From Oscillospiraceae bacterium (GTDB taxonomy: Bacteria > Bacillota > Clostridia > Saccharofermentanales > Saccharofermentanaceae), in assembly GCA_900176545.1 (NCBI GenBank), contig FWXP01000001.1:760807-824806 (forward strand): DNA of 64,000 nucleotides, given 5' to 3'. The notes beneath the pieces are model-generated. The model was not told the origin of the DNA. It ran no database searches and was given only the letters and a program-made list of their open reading frames with translations. Within the stretch, counting starts at the first letter, position 1, and every line of letters begins with the position of its first letter. The position numbers and the translations under genes are program-made. Positions 1-8,948 of the stretch are shown here, piece by piece.

Positions 1-1646
1 TCAGTATCCTCCGAATCGGTCTTAGTAAGGGTCACGCTGCCGTGCGCGTCATTAGTGCAGGTGATATCGTATACTTGAGGGCCGTCTACTGTTACTGTCA
101 TTATCTCGGAGCTGAGCTCATAGTTGCCTGAAGCTTCTGTCTCAAGAAGAAGATAAGTTCCTACGGGAAGTTCGGTGAACTCTATATAGGAATCTCCGTC
201 ATTGTCCCTCTTCTCATCTACGAGCTCATCTTCTTCAGGCACACCGTTACCGTTAGTGTCATTGTATATAGCATAAGAAACGTAGCCTACATCCTCTCCC
301 GTTACCTTATCGGTCTTATGAAGGAGGATGGAAGTACTTACATGGTTAGATGCAGTTAGCGAATGGTCGAGCTCGCTTCCGGTTACGGTAAATGTATTAC
401 CGCCGTCCCAGATGCAGACGGTCCTCTCGGGAGATCTCTCCTCTACCGTGTAGTCGCCGTAGAGAAGTCCGCCCATCGAAGCAACACCGTTAGCGTCTGT
501 AGTCATGGTACCCATGGACACACCCGTATCCGTCCTTATGACCTCGAACTCGATGCCTTCGACCACACCGTAGTCTGAAGTCTTGGTAACCGTAACGCTG
601 CCGGTATCCCTTCCTATCTTCGTATAGCAGACCTTGGAACTTCCTACGGAGAGCTGTACCAGGTCTTGAGTATCGGAACCTACTGCCCAGTTGCCGTCAG
701 ATGACCATGCCACTGCGCCTCTCGTCGATACATTGGAATTAGCCCTGAGATAAGCTTCGGTGATATCCTCCGGGAGTGTTACCGTAACGGACTCGCCTTC
801 TACGGTAACTGTGGAACCGATGATGCCGACTCCTGCCGCATCTACCACCTCAAAACTCCAGTCAGACATAGAAGTCTTATCCGAAGTATCTTCGAAATGA
901 AATGCTCCGTCTTCGGAAGGCTTTGTCTTCTCCATAGAGAACGCTGCATCGACGGAAGTCACCATAAAGGAAGGCGTTCCGCAGTGAGTCTTGACGTAAC
1001 TTACGATGTGATCGTAATACACATCAAAGGCTGCGCCGGAGTCTCCGCCCGTGGTATGGATGCTCCTGGCAGGAGTATAGCCGGGATCGGGAGCGACATA
1101 GTCGAAGTTAGCGTCCCTTTCGCCCGTGAGGGTCTCCCAGATAAGGATCTGACATGCTTCGTAGAGCTGTGTCGTAGTAGTGCCTCCTGCAGCGGTTATA
1201 GGTTCGTTAAAGGGACCTAAGTCGATAACGAACTGTCCGCCGTCTATGGAACCGTTATATCCGTATGTCATGATAAGGCTCATGAACTCCTCTATCTGAC
1301 TTCCGCTAAGGAACCTCGAGCTCAGATGAGTCCTAATATAATCAGGATCCTGCCTGAAAGCGGATGAATCGTCGTCCCTGTGATTACCTGGCTCCAGGCA
1401 ATACATTACCTGTCTGTCCGCAGTCGTATAGAAGATCGCGAAGCGGTTGCCTGAAGCTGCTTTATGCCAACCTCCCTGAAGCGTGATATCGCCGTGATCG
1501 CCGCCGTATGCGAAGATGACTCCTACCCCCTGTTCACCGTATCCGTCAGCGATGACCGGAAGGGACATACTGCTTACCATAAGTGACGGAATAAGGACCG
1601 AAGACAGCAGGATGGCTTTGATCCTGTCAGAGATACTCTTCTTCAT
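1..1646 (-). CDS. Thioester-domain / CnaB-repeat surface adhesin, partial (C-terminus off window)
   Basis: The reading frame opens at the ATG at 1646 and runs off the left edge, giving about 548 residues. It starts with a signal peptide (MKKSISDRIKAILLSSVLIP...), so the protein is exported. Residues ~40-230 resemble a Gram-positive thioester (TED/TQXA) domain: Cys83 in YCLEPGNH and Gln166 in ACQILIWE are the likely partners of an internal thioester that can bind host or substrate surfaces covalently. From residue ~350 there are CnaB/SpaA-like beta domains: GSVTVTKTSDYG..., then SILLHKTDKVTGEDVG..., and the start of a third (GSVTLTKTDSEDT). A sortase motif would lie outside the window. The start codon directly abuts the stop of the DUF5688-like gene (TAA-ATG), and a GGAGGA Shine-Dalgarno lies in that gene's last codons, so translation is probably coupled. 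The adhesin class is well supported; the ligand is unknown. Confidence 0.8.
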   Translation of the reverse strand, partial: MKKSISDRIKAILLSSVLIPSLMVSSMSLPVIADGYGEQGVGVIFAYGGDHGDITLQGGWHKAASGNRFAIFYTTADRQVMYCLEPGNHRDDDSSAFRQDPDYIRTHLSSRFLSGSQIEEFMSLIMTYGYNGSIDGGQFVIDLGPFNEPITAAGGTTTTQLYEACQILIWETLTGERDANFDYVAPDPGYTPARSIHTTGGDSGAAFDVYYDHIVSYVKTHCGTPSFMVTSVDAAFSMEKTKPSEDGAFHFEDTSDKTSMSDWSFEVVDAAGVGIIGSTVTVEGESVTVTLPEDITEAYLRANSNVSTRGAVAWSSDGNWAVGSDTQDLVQLSVGSSKVCYTKIGRDTGSVTVTKTSDYGVVEGIEFEVIRTDTGVSMGTMTTDANGVASMGGLLYGDYTVEERSPERTVCIWDGGNTFTVTGSELDHSLTASNHVSTSILLHKTDKVTGEDVGYVSYAIYNDTNGNGVPEEDELVDEKRDNDGDSYIEFTELPVGTYLLLETEASGNYELSSEIMTVTVDGPQVYDITCTNDAHGSVTLTKTDSEDT

Positions 1647-2573
1647 TTATGCCATCCTCCTCTCGCTGGTGATATAGATGCGTCTTGTGGAAGCACTGTA
1701 GTAATAAACGCTGTCGGAGAGACGATCAGTCTTCTCCACATCGTATTCGTTGATCTCCGATACTATTCCCGACAGCACCTCGGGATCCTTCTCCTCGGAG
1801 GCGGAAAGGATTATGAGCTCATTGACCGATGCGGGAAGTATGAGAAGATCAGACCTGATCTCCTTGGCGATATTGTAGAGTACATTCTCGAAGAGCATGG
1901 CATTTGCTCCCGCAAAGTTATATCTGTTGGTAATGACATACATCCTCTGTCCCTTCGGAAGATCGGGGAGCTGCTCTCCATCGTCCATAAAATCACCTAT
2001 TAGATCTCTTATATCCTTGAATACGGGAGGCAAGAGTCTCATGGTATTCTCACGTGCACATCTGAAGAGTTCATCCTCATCAAGTCCCATGAGCTCCATA
2101 AGGTCATTGGTTATGAGTACACTGGCAACACCGCTGTCCGAGAAATCTATGCCCCATCTGTAGATCACCGACAGATCCAGGAACTCCCTATGAGGTATAC
2201 CTTCGAGCATCTCTTCATTGCTGACGGTATTTACAAGCTGGAATACTATCTTTTCCTTAGCTTTCTTGTAATCAGTCTCGGGCAAGAGCCTCTTTCCCAT
2301 CTTTATGCCGTTTCTCATAGTCTGCGCCACCTTTCTCATCTGTTCTTCATAATCCTCACCCTGAACGTGATCCTCGTAGAGCTCATTGATGCTTAATGTC
2401 GGCATGACACATCTGCCCTTTACCGTCTTCGGAAGACATATGCTCAGTCCGTCACATTTCCTGCCTTTCTTCTCATACGGGATGATCTTGACCTCATAGG
2501 TCTCGTACCCTTCTCCCATATAATCGATAAGGTCTTCGGCGACCTTCTTCTTGAATCCTTCGTAATCGTGCAT
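1647..2573 (-). CDS. DUF5688-like protein
   Basis: A 308-residue soluble protein with no signal peptide or membrane segment. It matches my recollection of the DUF5688 family of Lachnospiraceae and relatives: N-terminal MHDYEGFKKKVAEDL, a central GIKMGKRLL...FQLVNT stretch, and a C-terminal part with YVITNRYNFAGANAM and ILPASVNELIIL. The function is not known. The start is the ATG at 2573, because AAGGAGG lies 12 bases upstream; a longer frame to 2636 would begin inside the terminator-like hairpin at 2611-2640. The stop codon touches the start of the adhesin downstream, so the two are probably co-transcribed. In related genomes such proteins often sit near ICE or surface-protein genes (recollection, not shown here). 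Confidence 0.6.
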   Translation of the reverse strand: MHDYEGFKKKVAEDLIDYMGEGYETYEVKIIPYEKKGRKCDGLSICLPKTVKGRCVMPTLSINELYEDHVQGEDYEEQMRKVAQTMRNGIKMGKRLLPETDYKKAKEKIVFQLVNTVSNEEMLEGIPHREFLDLSVIYRWGIDFSDSGVASVLITNDLMELMGLDEDELFRCARENTMRLLPPVFKDIRDLIGDFMDDGEQLPDLPKGQRMYVITNRYNFAGANAMLFENVLYNIAKEIRSDLLILPASVNELIILSASEEKDPEVLSGIVSEINEYDVEKTDRLSDSVYYYSASTRRIYITSERRMA

Positions 2574-2610
2574 CTGTTTTTCTTTCCTCCTTGATCTTTG
2601 GCAAAACAAA

Positions 2611-2640
2611 GACCGCGCCGGCCATATGGCCGACACGGTC
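2611..2640 (-). terminator. Terminator-like hairpin between thiN and the DUF5688-like gene
   Basis: The core is a near-perfect palindrome (CGGCCATATGGCCG) extended to 15 pairs. Two positions pair as G-U only when read on the minus strand, which fixes the functional strand as minus. A T-rich stretch (TTTGTTTT) follows at 2610-2603. It is well placed to end the def-thiN transcript, but it lies only 38 bases before the next start codon and downstream of a promoter-like sequence, so it could also act as a leader attenuator. Confidence 0.7.
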
Positions 2641-2665
2641 AGTTCTTTTCTGTGTACACGATCTT

Positions 2666-2694
2666 ATATTATTCGGTGACTCTCTTCTCTACAA
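2666..2694 (-). promoter_or_regulatory. Candidate sigma-A promoter for the DUF5688-like gene and adhesin
   Basis: TTGTAG (2694-2689) and TAATAT (2671-2666) are separated by 17 bases on the minus strand. Transcription would start near 2660, so the hairpin at 2611-2640 would lie in the 5' leader. Assigned by eye from spacing and consensus only. Confidence 0.4.
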
Positions 2695-2739
2695 CACCGT
2701 TTTTGTGTCATCATTCTGTCCGATTAATGTCACGGACGA

Positions 2740-3396
2740 TCACAAAGGCGTAATGATCACAGCCATCCTTCCCGATCCGATCTCAATCTCAAAGCTGTCA
2801 CAGCCATCCTTCAGGCTGTTGCTCACGGAAAAGGATGAACCCGCATGGAGAGTCGCATCGGAAAGCTCATAGAAGAGTCCTTTTGTCGTTACTCCCGTAA
2901 CATCCGAAGCAAAATCAAGAGGGATAAGGGAGATATTAAGTGTGCCTTCTGAGGAAAGTCCTTCAAGCCTTATACTGTCAGGTCCCGACAACGGGATAAC
3001 ATCACTTACTCCGTCTGTCATGGTGATATCGTATCCTTCACTCTTGAGCTTAACTGCCAGGAGGATATTGGTCATCATGTGATCGGGACGTCCTGCCATG
3101 GAGCAGATGAGCCTTATCTCATCGTCGTGAGACAAAGACCTTAAGACAAGCTCGGTATCTGTCATGTCCTTTTGGACAGGAAATACTTCGACCGGGATCT
3201 TATGCTCTTCAAGATAACGGGAGGCCTCAGGGGAGATGGAATCAAGATCTCCTACTACCTTGTCGATCTTAAGACCTGCCTTCAGAGCTATATCAGCACC
3301 GCTGTCGGCACAGATGACAAGATCGGAACCCTGTGCCACATCAAATGCCACACGAGGGTCTATATCAGGACCTCCTGCTATTACCGCGACGATCAT
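2740..3396 (-). CDS. thiN: Thiamine diphosphokinase
   Basis: A 218-residue cytosolic enzyme that transfers pyrophosphate from ATP to thiamine to make thiamine diphosphate. The N-terminal Rossmann-like part carries the family signature: IAGGPDID, VICADSGADIAL and KVVGDLDSISPE, the last being the Asp-rich metal/ATP site. A second motif, TDTELVLRSL, and CSMAGRPDHMMTN are also typical. The C-terminal ~80 residues form the beta-rich thiamine-binding domain (GLSSEGTLNISLIPL, VTTKGLFYELSDATL). Length is normal. It overlaps the end of rpe by four bases (ATGA) and is the last gene of the def operon, as in many Clostridia, followed by the hairpin at 2611-2640. Confidence 0.93.
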   Translation of the reverse strand: MIVAVIAGGPDIDPRVAFDVAQGSDLVICADSGADIALKAGLKIDKVVGDLDSISPEASRYLEEHKIPVEVFPVQKDMTDTELVLRSLSHDDEIRLICSMAGRPDHMMTNILLAVKLKSEGYDITMTDGVSDVIPLSGPDSIRLEGLSSEGTLNISLIPLDFASDVTGVTTKGLFYELSDATLHAGSSFSVSNSLKDGCDSFEIEIGSGRMAVIITPL

Positions 3397-4070
3397 CTTA
3401 TGCTGTCATTACCGATCTTGTTAAGATCTCTTACGGTAGCTGCAGGGTCTTCACTCTTAAAGACCGCGCTTCCTGCTACGATATGCCTTGCACCGGCTGC
3501 TGCGACCTTGTCGATGTTATCCTTTCGTACGCCGCCGTCAACAGCAAGAAGAGCAGAGGAACCGTTATCGTCCAGCATCTTTCTTACTGCTCTGATCCTG
3601 TCGTAAGCGCCTTCCATAAAGCTCTGCTCACCAAATCCGGGATTGACGCTCATTACAAGGATCAGGTCTGAAGCTCCCTTCCTGCAGAAAGGCTCAAGCA
3701 CATTGATATCTGTGTCAGGATGGATGGCAACACCTGCCTTAAGACCTAAGGACCTTATCTTATCGATAAGAGCAACAGGATCATCCGTACACTCGATATG
3801 GAATGTGATCATATCGGAACCTGCCTTTGCAAAAGGCTCTACAAAATCTTCGGGATTCGTGATCATAAGGTGGGTATCAAAGGTCATGCCCGTTACCTTC
3901 CTTATGGACTTTACCACGGGAACACCGATAGAGAGATTTGGAACGTAATGACCGTCCATGATATCTATATGGACCGATTCACACTCGCTCTCGATCTTCT
4001 TAAGGTCTCTTTCAAGATTAGCAAAATCAGCCGACAATATTGACGGAACTGTCTTTACTTCGTTGTTCAT
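3393..4070 (-). CDS. rpe: Ribulose-phosphate 3-epimerase
   Basis: A 225-residue TIM-barrel enzyme interconverting D-ribulose 5-phosphate and D-xylulose 5-phosphate in the pentose phosphate pathway. Diagnostic motifs are present: PSILSADFANLE at the start, HIDIMDGHYVPN (metal-binding His and catalytic Asp), THLMI, MSVNPGFGEQSF (phosphate loop) and LAVDGGV (second catalytic Asp). Length is standard. It overlaps rsgA and thiN by four bases each, so it is translationally coupled in the operon. Functionally it also connects with the arabinose genes at 48.6-50.9 kb, whose product is xylulose 5-phosphate. Confidence 0.97.
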   Translation of the reverse strand: MNNEVKTVPSILSADFANLERDLKKIESECESVHIDIMDGHYVPNLSIGVPVVKSIRKVTGMTFDTHLMITNPEDFVEPFAKAGSDMITFHIECTDDPVALIDKIRSLGLKAGVAIHPDTDINVLEPFCRKGASDLILVMSVNPGFGEQSFMEGAYDRIRAVRKMLDDNGSSALLAVDGGVRKDNIDKVAAAGARHIVAGSAVFKSEDPAATVRDLNKIGNDSIR

Positions 4071-4975
4071 CTGCGAACTCCTCCGGTGTAGTTATTTCTC
4101 TGACTGTAAAGGAATTCGAAGAACTCCTTATATCTCTCATATCGGCCTTCGTCTACTGCCTGACCGATATTCTCCCGAACGGCGCAGTCGCGTTCGGCTA
4201 TATGTCTGCAATCATCGAACCTGCATTCTCTTGACAGCTCTGCTATCTCGGGATACCCGCCGACGACGCTCTTGTGGTCAATACCAAGTTCAAAAAGATC
4301 CAGCGAAGTAAACCCCGGAGTGTCCGTTATAAAACCGTCCCCGAATTCAAAGAGCTGGACATGCCTTGTGGTATGTTTACCCCTCTTGAGCCTGTCACTG
4401 ATAGTACCGGTCTCCATAAGGCTCTGGCCCAAAAGACTGTTGCAAAGAGTACTCTTTCCTACTCCCGAAGGACCTGCAAGGCCGATAAGACCGCCTTGGG
4501 ATAATGCCAGGATATCTTCCCTGGTAACAGGCTCCTCAATAGAAGATACAAAAGCCGCAAAGCCCGCCCGTGAATATATATCCCTGAGCTTATTAGCCTC
4601 TTCGTTATCAGTATCAGACTTGGAAAAGACTATAACAGGCTTTATATCCATAGTCGAGCATATTATCAGCATCTTATCCAGGAGCTTAAGATCAGGCTCA
4701 GGATCCTTGACTGCAAATACCAGTACCAGGACATCGATATTAGCGATGGGCGGTCTTACCAGGGAATTCTTCCTTGGGTGTATCTTCTCCAGTACATAAG
4801 GGACATCCGGATCTCCCGAAGGCATGATATCGACGATATCACCTACTGCGGGGATCATCTTCTTATGCCTGATGCCGCCCCTGATCTGACAGAGCCTGAC
4901 ATCATCGCGGGAGACCCTTACAGTGTAAGTGCCTCCCACGCCCTTTGTTATTATTCCTTCTGCTCTGTCGCTCAT
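4067..4975 (-). CDS. rsgA: Ribosome small-subunit-dependent GTPase A
   Basis: A 302-residue circularly permuted GTPase that assists late 30S subunit maturation. An N-terminal OB-fold (EGIITKGVGGTYTVRV) is followed by the G domain in permuted order: the G4-like VFSKSD comes before the P-loop GPSGVGKSTL, then G3 DTPGF. The C-terminal zinc module is intact, with Cys and His in CRFDDCRHIAERDCAV. The start overlaps the prkC stop (TGATG) and the stop overlaps the rpe start. The position directly after prkC is conserved in Firmicutes, where RsgA is a reported PrkC substrate. Confidence 0.96.
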   Translation of the reverse strand: MSDRAEGIITKGVGGTYTVRVSRDDVRLCQIRGGIRHKKMIPAVGDIVDIMPSGDPDVPYVLEKIHPRKNSLVRPPIANIDVLVLVFAVKDPEPDLKLLDKMLIICSTMDIKPVIVFSKSDTDNEEANKLRDIYSRAGFAAFVSSIEEPVTREDILALSQGGLIGLAGPSGVGKSTLCNSLLGQSLMETGTISDRLKRGKHTTRHVQLFEFGDGFITDTPGFTSLDLFELGIDHKSVVGGYPEIAELSRECRFDDCRHIAERDCAVRENIGQAVDEGRYERYKEFFEFLYSQRNNYTGGVRR

Positions 4976-7137
4976 CAGTTGCCGCCCGGAGGAGGTGGAT
5001 TACCCCATGAATCCGAAGGCCACGTATCGGATGGCCATGTATCCGAAGGCCATGTATCCGAAGGTTGCGTCCAGGACTCCGTCGGCTGAGGCGTAGGAGT
5101 GGGCGTCGGAGTAGGAGTCGGTGTAGGTGTAGCAGTAGGATCAGGTACAAATACAGCCGTATATGTGATGTTGACAGACTCTTCACCGGGCTGAGGATCC
5201 CTTGCGGTAAAGATAAATGTAGGATCGTATGCAACGATATTGCCGTAAGCATCGAGCCAGTGGCTGAATGTATAGCCCTCGTTAGCATGAGCCGTAAGGG
5301 TTACCTGATTGCCGGGAGCAAAGTCGCCCTGGCCGTCAACATAACCGCTGCCGTTCACCTGAGCCGTAACATGTACGGGAACCGGTGTAGGAGTAGGCGT
5401 ACCGCCTCTCTGATAATCCTCCCATGTTCCGACTGTAACTCTTACTGCGGAACCTCTGGGAAGTGATACACCTGCCGGAGGATCGGTCATGATGATGAAC
5501 TGCTGGTTCTCGGGAAGACCAAGAACATCAGGAGCTCCTTCGATAGGATCGATAACGAGCTCTACATCCGCCATCATGGTCCTAGCTTCCTCGAGAGAAT
5601 GACCGGGAAGATCGGGAACTTCAGAATCTGTAGGCTCCTTAGCATATACGATAACGACAGACTCGCCGTGAAGAACTGTGCTTCCTGCCTCAGGCTCAGT
5701 CCTGATGACGGTACCGGGCTCCAGGTCCTCATTGACTTCACCGAGGGTCCTTACATCGAGACCCAGGCCATTGAGCTGGGTATATGCTACGTGGTAGTCG
5801 ATACCGGAATAATCTGCCAACTGGAAAGAATCCGAAGCTGCAGAGATAGTAAGTATGATCGTATTCTGAGGAAGATCGGATCCGGACCTGATGACCGTAC
5901 CTTCAGCGATACTCTGTGAAAGTACGATATCGGGATCCACTTCATCATTGGTCTCGGTAACGAATTCATATGTGATATTATTGGCTTTCAATTCGGATTC
6001 GACCTCAGCTTTGGTCATTCCCACATAGCTCTTGACCTTATAGTCCACATTCTGCTGGATATTGGTCGCATTGCGAAGGGAGTTGACCACCAGGGTACCA
6101 AGACCCACAAGGACACCGACGATAGCGACGATTATAAGGACAAGAAGTATATTGTCACGGAACCTGGATCTTCTCCTGGCTTCCGCGGACTTCTCGAGCT
6201 CGCCTATCTTCTCATAGTTGGGATCCTGCCTGAAAGAAACATTCTGGGGTTCTTCAGCAGGTTCTGCGACTTCGTTACTGACGATACCGTATACACCCGT
6301 AGGGTCTACCATAAGAGCATCGAGCTCCGTTACCATCTGACGCATGGAAGAATATCTCTTATCGGGAGTCTTCTGCATACACTTGAGGATGATGGAATCA
6401 AGTCCCGCAGGTATATCCGGAACGAAGGAGGATGCCATAGGAGGATTCTCCTGTAAGTGCTTTACCGCGATGGCAACATTGGAATCACCGTCAAAAGGCA
6501 CCCTTCCCGTCACCATCTCAAAGAGCATGATACCGATAGAGTAGATATCAGATGCGGGACCTACATTGCCTCCTCTCGCCTGCTCGGGAGAGAAATAATG
6601 GACGGAACCCATGGCACCGCCTGAAGTCATGGTGATGGTACTTCCGGTAGAAGCCCTGGCGATACCGAAGTCGGTTATCTTGGCGATCCTGTCACGTGAG
6701 ATAAGTATATTCTGGGGTTTTATATCCCTGTGAACTATACCGTTCTTATGCGCATACTCAAGTGCCATACCCACCTGGATAACGATAGGTACTGCTACCT
6801 TCCAGTCCAGGTGACCGTTCTGATTGATGAGCTCCTTAACGGTGATACCGTCGATATACTCCTGAACGATATATCTGAAATTACCTTCGTGACCTACACC
6901 GAATACCTTAACGATATTGGCATGATTCAGTGAAGATACGGCCTTAGCCTCCGTATCGAACCTTCTTATGAATTCCTCATCAGTAGAGAATTCGGGTTTT
7001 AAGATCTTGATCGCAACCTTGATCCCGGATCCCATATCGGTTCCGAGATATACGTTAGCCATTCCTCCGCGACCGATCAGCTTGTTGATCTTATACTTTC
7101 CAGCAAAGATCATGCCTTCAGGGCCTTGTACGTTCAT
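4975..7137 (-). CDS. prkC: PASTA-domain serine/threonine protein kinase
   Basis: A 720-residue membrane kinase that senses peptidoglycan fragments. The cytosolic kinase domain (~14-275) is complete: glycine loop GRGGMANVY, Lys44 in VAIKILK, HRDIKPQN (catalytic Asp138), DFG at 156-158 and the activation segment with GSVHYFSPEQA. One membrane helix spans ~330-351. Outside are three PASTA repeats (~364-576). The extracellular tail is unusual. After the PASTA domains comes an InlB-type beta-repeat (VTLTAHANEGYTFSHWLDAYG), then a TPTPTP linker, then four WPSD-type pentapeptide repeats ending in GNPPPPGGN. These extra parts are probably wall-spanning or wall-binding. It pairs with the phosphatase gene immediately upstream. 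Confidence 0.95.
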   Translation of the reverse strand: MNVQGPEGMIFAGKYKINKLIGRGGMANVYLGTDMGSGIKVAIKILKPEFSTDEEFIRRFDTEAKAVSSLNHANIVKVFGVGHEGNFRYIVQEYIDGITVKELINQNGHLDWKVAVPIVIQVGMALEYAHKNGIVHRDIKPQNILISRDRIAKITDFGIARASTGSTITMTSGGAMGSVHYFSPEQARGGNVGPASDIYSIGIMLFEMVTGRVPFDGDSNVAIAVKHLQENPPMASSFVPDIPAGLDSIILKCMQKTPDKRYSSMRQMVTELDALMVDPTGVYGIVSNEVAEPAEEPQNVSFRQDPNYEKIGELEKSAEARRRSRFRDNILLVLIIVAIVGVLVGLGTLVVNSLRNATNIQQNVDYKVKSYVGMTKAEVESELKANNITYEFVTETNDEVDPDIVLSQSIAEGTVIRSGSDLPQNTIILTISAASDSFQLADYSGIDYHVAYTQLNGLGLDVRTLGEVNEDLEPGTVIRTEPEAGSTVLHGESVVIVYAKEPTDSEVPDLPGHSLEEARTMMADVELVIDPIEGAPDVLGLPENQQFIIMTDPPAGVSLPRGSAVRVTVGTWEDYQRGGTPTPTPVPVHVTAQVNGSGYVDGQGDFAPGNQVTLTAHANEGYTFSHWLDAYGNIVAYDPTFIFTARDPQPGEESVNITYTAVFVPDPTATPTPTPTPTPTPTPQPTESWTQPSDTWPSDTWPSDTWPSDSWGNPPPPGGN
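5010..5068 (-). repeat. 15-bp tandem repeat encoding WPSDT units at the PrkC C-terminus
   Basis: About four near-identical 15-base units (CCATGTATCCGAAGG on the plus strand) encode repeated Trp-Pro-Ser-Asp-Thr/Ser. In-frame repeats of this kind expand and contract easily. They follow a region of TPTPTP coding repeats at about 5090-5145. Confidence 0.8.
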
Positions 7138-7162
7138 ATGATCTCCTACTCCTTTATACTCC

Positions 7163-7906
7163 TTAAGATCCTCCCGGCGTCACATGCGTCAGAAGGACCG
7201 TGATATTATCGTCGCTTCCCGAACTGTATGCGCGATCGAAAAGATTGTCCATACAGTCCGCGAGGTCATTATGCTTCTTAAGTGACAATCTGATCGACTC
7301 GTCATCGACAAAGGAACAAAGCCCGTCGGTGCAGAGCATGACCACATCGCCGTAGATTATATTATATACGTAAATGTCCGGTATAAGAAATGCATTTTCT
7401 CCCAGGGACTTAACGAGAGTATGCCTCTCCGGATGACAGATATACTCTTCCTGCGTAATCGAACGATTTCTAAGGAGTTCTGCCGCATAAGTATGGTCTG
7501 CGGTCATCTGAGTCATAGAGGAACCGTGGATGAGATATCCTCTGCAGTCGCCCATGTGAGCTACTATGACCCTTCTCTCACGGATAACAGCGACTGTAAG
7601 TGTCGTTCCCATGCCCATAAGAGCCTGATCCGCGAGAGCTGTCTTCAGTATCTGAACATTGGCCTTGCGATATACATCCTCAAGGACTTCCTTGAGCTCA
7701 TCCTCAGTCATCGTATCCGTAAGTCTCGAGGAAAGTATCGAAGTGACAGTATCTATCGCGATCTTACTGGCGATCTCGCCGCCTTCTATCCCTCCGATGC
7801 CGTCTGCTACCGCCATGATGCGCGCAGTACCTGCATCGAAGATACAGCAGTTATCCTCGTTATCGGGTCTGACCTTACCGGTCTCCGAACGCATCATCGA
7901 ATCCAT
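7163..7906 (-). CDS. stp: PP2C-family protein serine/threonine phosphatase
   Basis: A 247-residue PPM/PP2C phosphatase that reverses PrkC phosphorylation. Metal-binding motifs are clear: SETGKVRPDNEDN near the start, VADGIGGIEGGE, MGTTLTVAVI, AHMGDCRGYLI and, near the C-terminus, LCTDGLCSFVDDE and GSDDNITVLL. It is soluble with no membrane segment. It lies six bases downstream of rlmN and 25 bases upstream of prkC, the usual Firmicutes pairing (PrpC/Stp1 with PrkC/Stk1). Confidence 0.95.
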   Translation of the reverse strand: MDSMMRSETGKVRPDNEDNCCIFDAGTARIMAVADGIGGIEGGEIASKIAIDTVTSILSSRLTDTMTEDELKEVLEDVYRKANVQILKTALADQALMGMGTTLTVAVIRERRVIVAHMGDCRGYLIHGSSMTQMTADHTYAAELLRNRSITQEEYICHPERHTLVKSLGENAFLIPDIYVYNIIYGDVVMLCTDGLCSFVDDESIRLSLKKHNDLADCMDNLFDRAYSSGSDDNITVLLTHVTPGGS

Positions 7907-7912
7907 CTGTCC

Positions 7913-8947
7913 TTATTCTCCCTGTTCAATGCCGCGGCGAAGCTGTCCGCATGCAGCCATTATATCACTACCCATCTCTCGGCGAAGAGTAGCATTGATC
8001 CCTCTGTCCTCCAGAGCTTTCCTGAATACGTCGATCCTCTTCTTCCTGCACCTCTTATAAGGACTTCCCTCGAACTCGTTAGCCGCTATAAGGTTAACGT
8101 GGCAGTTCATGCCTTTAAGAAGCGAAGAAAGCTCATTGGCGCAGGCGATGGTATCGTTAAGCTCGTCAAAGAGCGAATACTCGAATGTTATCCTTCTTCC
8201 CGTGACATTAACATACTCCCTGCAGACTGCGATCAGATCCTTTAAGGGATAGTGCGCCGGCACGGGCATAAGCTCACGTCGAAGCTCATCGTTAGGAGCG
8301 TGAAGCGATATCGCCAGATTGATCTGAGATTTACGTGCGGTAAAGTCCTTGATCTTAGGAATAAGGCCGCAGGTAGATACGGTAATATGCCTTGCACCCA
8401 TGCCTAAGCCGTCGGGATCTGTAATGGTATCGATAAAGCCCCAGAGATTATCGTAGTTATCGAAAGGCTCGCCTATACCCATAACGACGACGGATCTTAT
8501 CTTCTCACCCATATTACGCTGGGAAAGTATGACCTGTCCGAACATCTCTCCCGATGTCAGGGACCTTCCGAAGCCCGCATGAGCTGAAGCGCAGAAAGTA
8601 CATCCCATCTTGCATCCCGCCTGAGAGGAGATACATACGGAAAGCCCTGTCTTATAACGCATTACGACAGTCTCGATTATATTACCGTCGCAAAGCGAAT
8701 ATACGAACTTGGTAGTACCGTCTATAGCCGATACATACTTCTCTATTACTTTCATGCTCCCGAAGGAAAAGTCTTCTTCAAGAGCCGATCGTATATTACC
8801 GGGAACATTGGTCATCTCGGCTGTATCTATAACTCCCGAAGACAGCCACTTATATATCTGATCGGCACGGAACTTGGGAAATCCCTTCTCCGCACACCAT
8901 GTAAGGATATCGTCCTTCTTAAGGTCAAGACAGAATCTCTTAGCCAA
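7913..8947 (-). CDS. rlmN: 23S rRNA (A2503)/tRNA (A37) C2-methyltransferase, TTG start
   Basis: A 344-residue radical-SAM enzyme methylating C2 of A2503 in 23S rRNA and of A37 in some tRNAs. The radical SAM cysteines are in AGCKMGCTFCAS (C-x3-C-x2-C), and the catalytic methyl-carrying Cys is in DIMAACGQLRRG near the C-terminus. GIGEPFDNYDN and the HAPNDELRRELMPV segment are also characteristic. I place the start at a TTG (8947). AAAGGAG ends eight bases upstream of it, inside the last codons of rsmB, and the TTG lies one base after the rsmB stop. An upstream ATG at 8989 would force a 41-base overlap and has no comparable ribosome binding site. Confidence 0.93.
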   Translation of the reverse strand: MAKRFCLDLKKDDILTWCAEKGFPKFRADQIYKWLSSGVIDTAEMTNVPGNIRSALEEDFSFGSMKVIEKYVSAIDGTTKFVYSLCDGNIIETVVMRYKTGLSVCISSQAGCKMGCTFCASAHAGFGRSLTSGEMFGQVILSQRNMGEKIRSVVVMGIGEPFDNYDNLWGFIDTITDPDGLGMGARHITVSTCGLIPKIKDFTARKSQINLAISLHAPNDELRRELMPVPAHYPLKDLIAVCREYVNVTGRRITFEYSLFDELNDTIACANELSSLLKGMNCHVNLIAANEFEGSPYKRCRKKRIDVFRKALEDRGINATLRREMGSDIMAACGQLRRGIEQGE

Positions 8948-8948
8948 A

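Noticed and set aside
7421..8245. A 274-codon plus-strand open frame
   Set aside because: Spans the junction of stp and rlmN on the opposite strand; both are clear genes.
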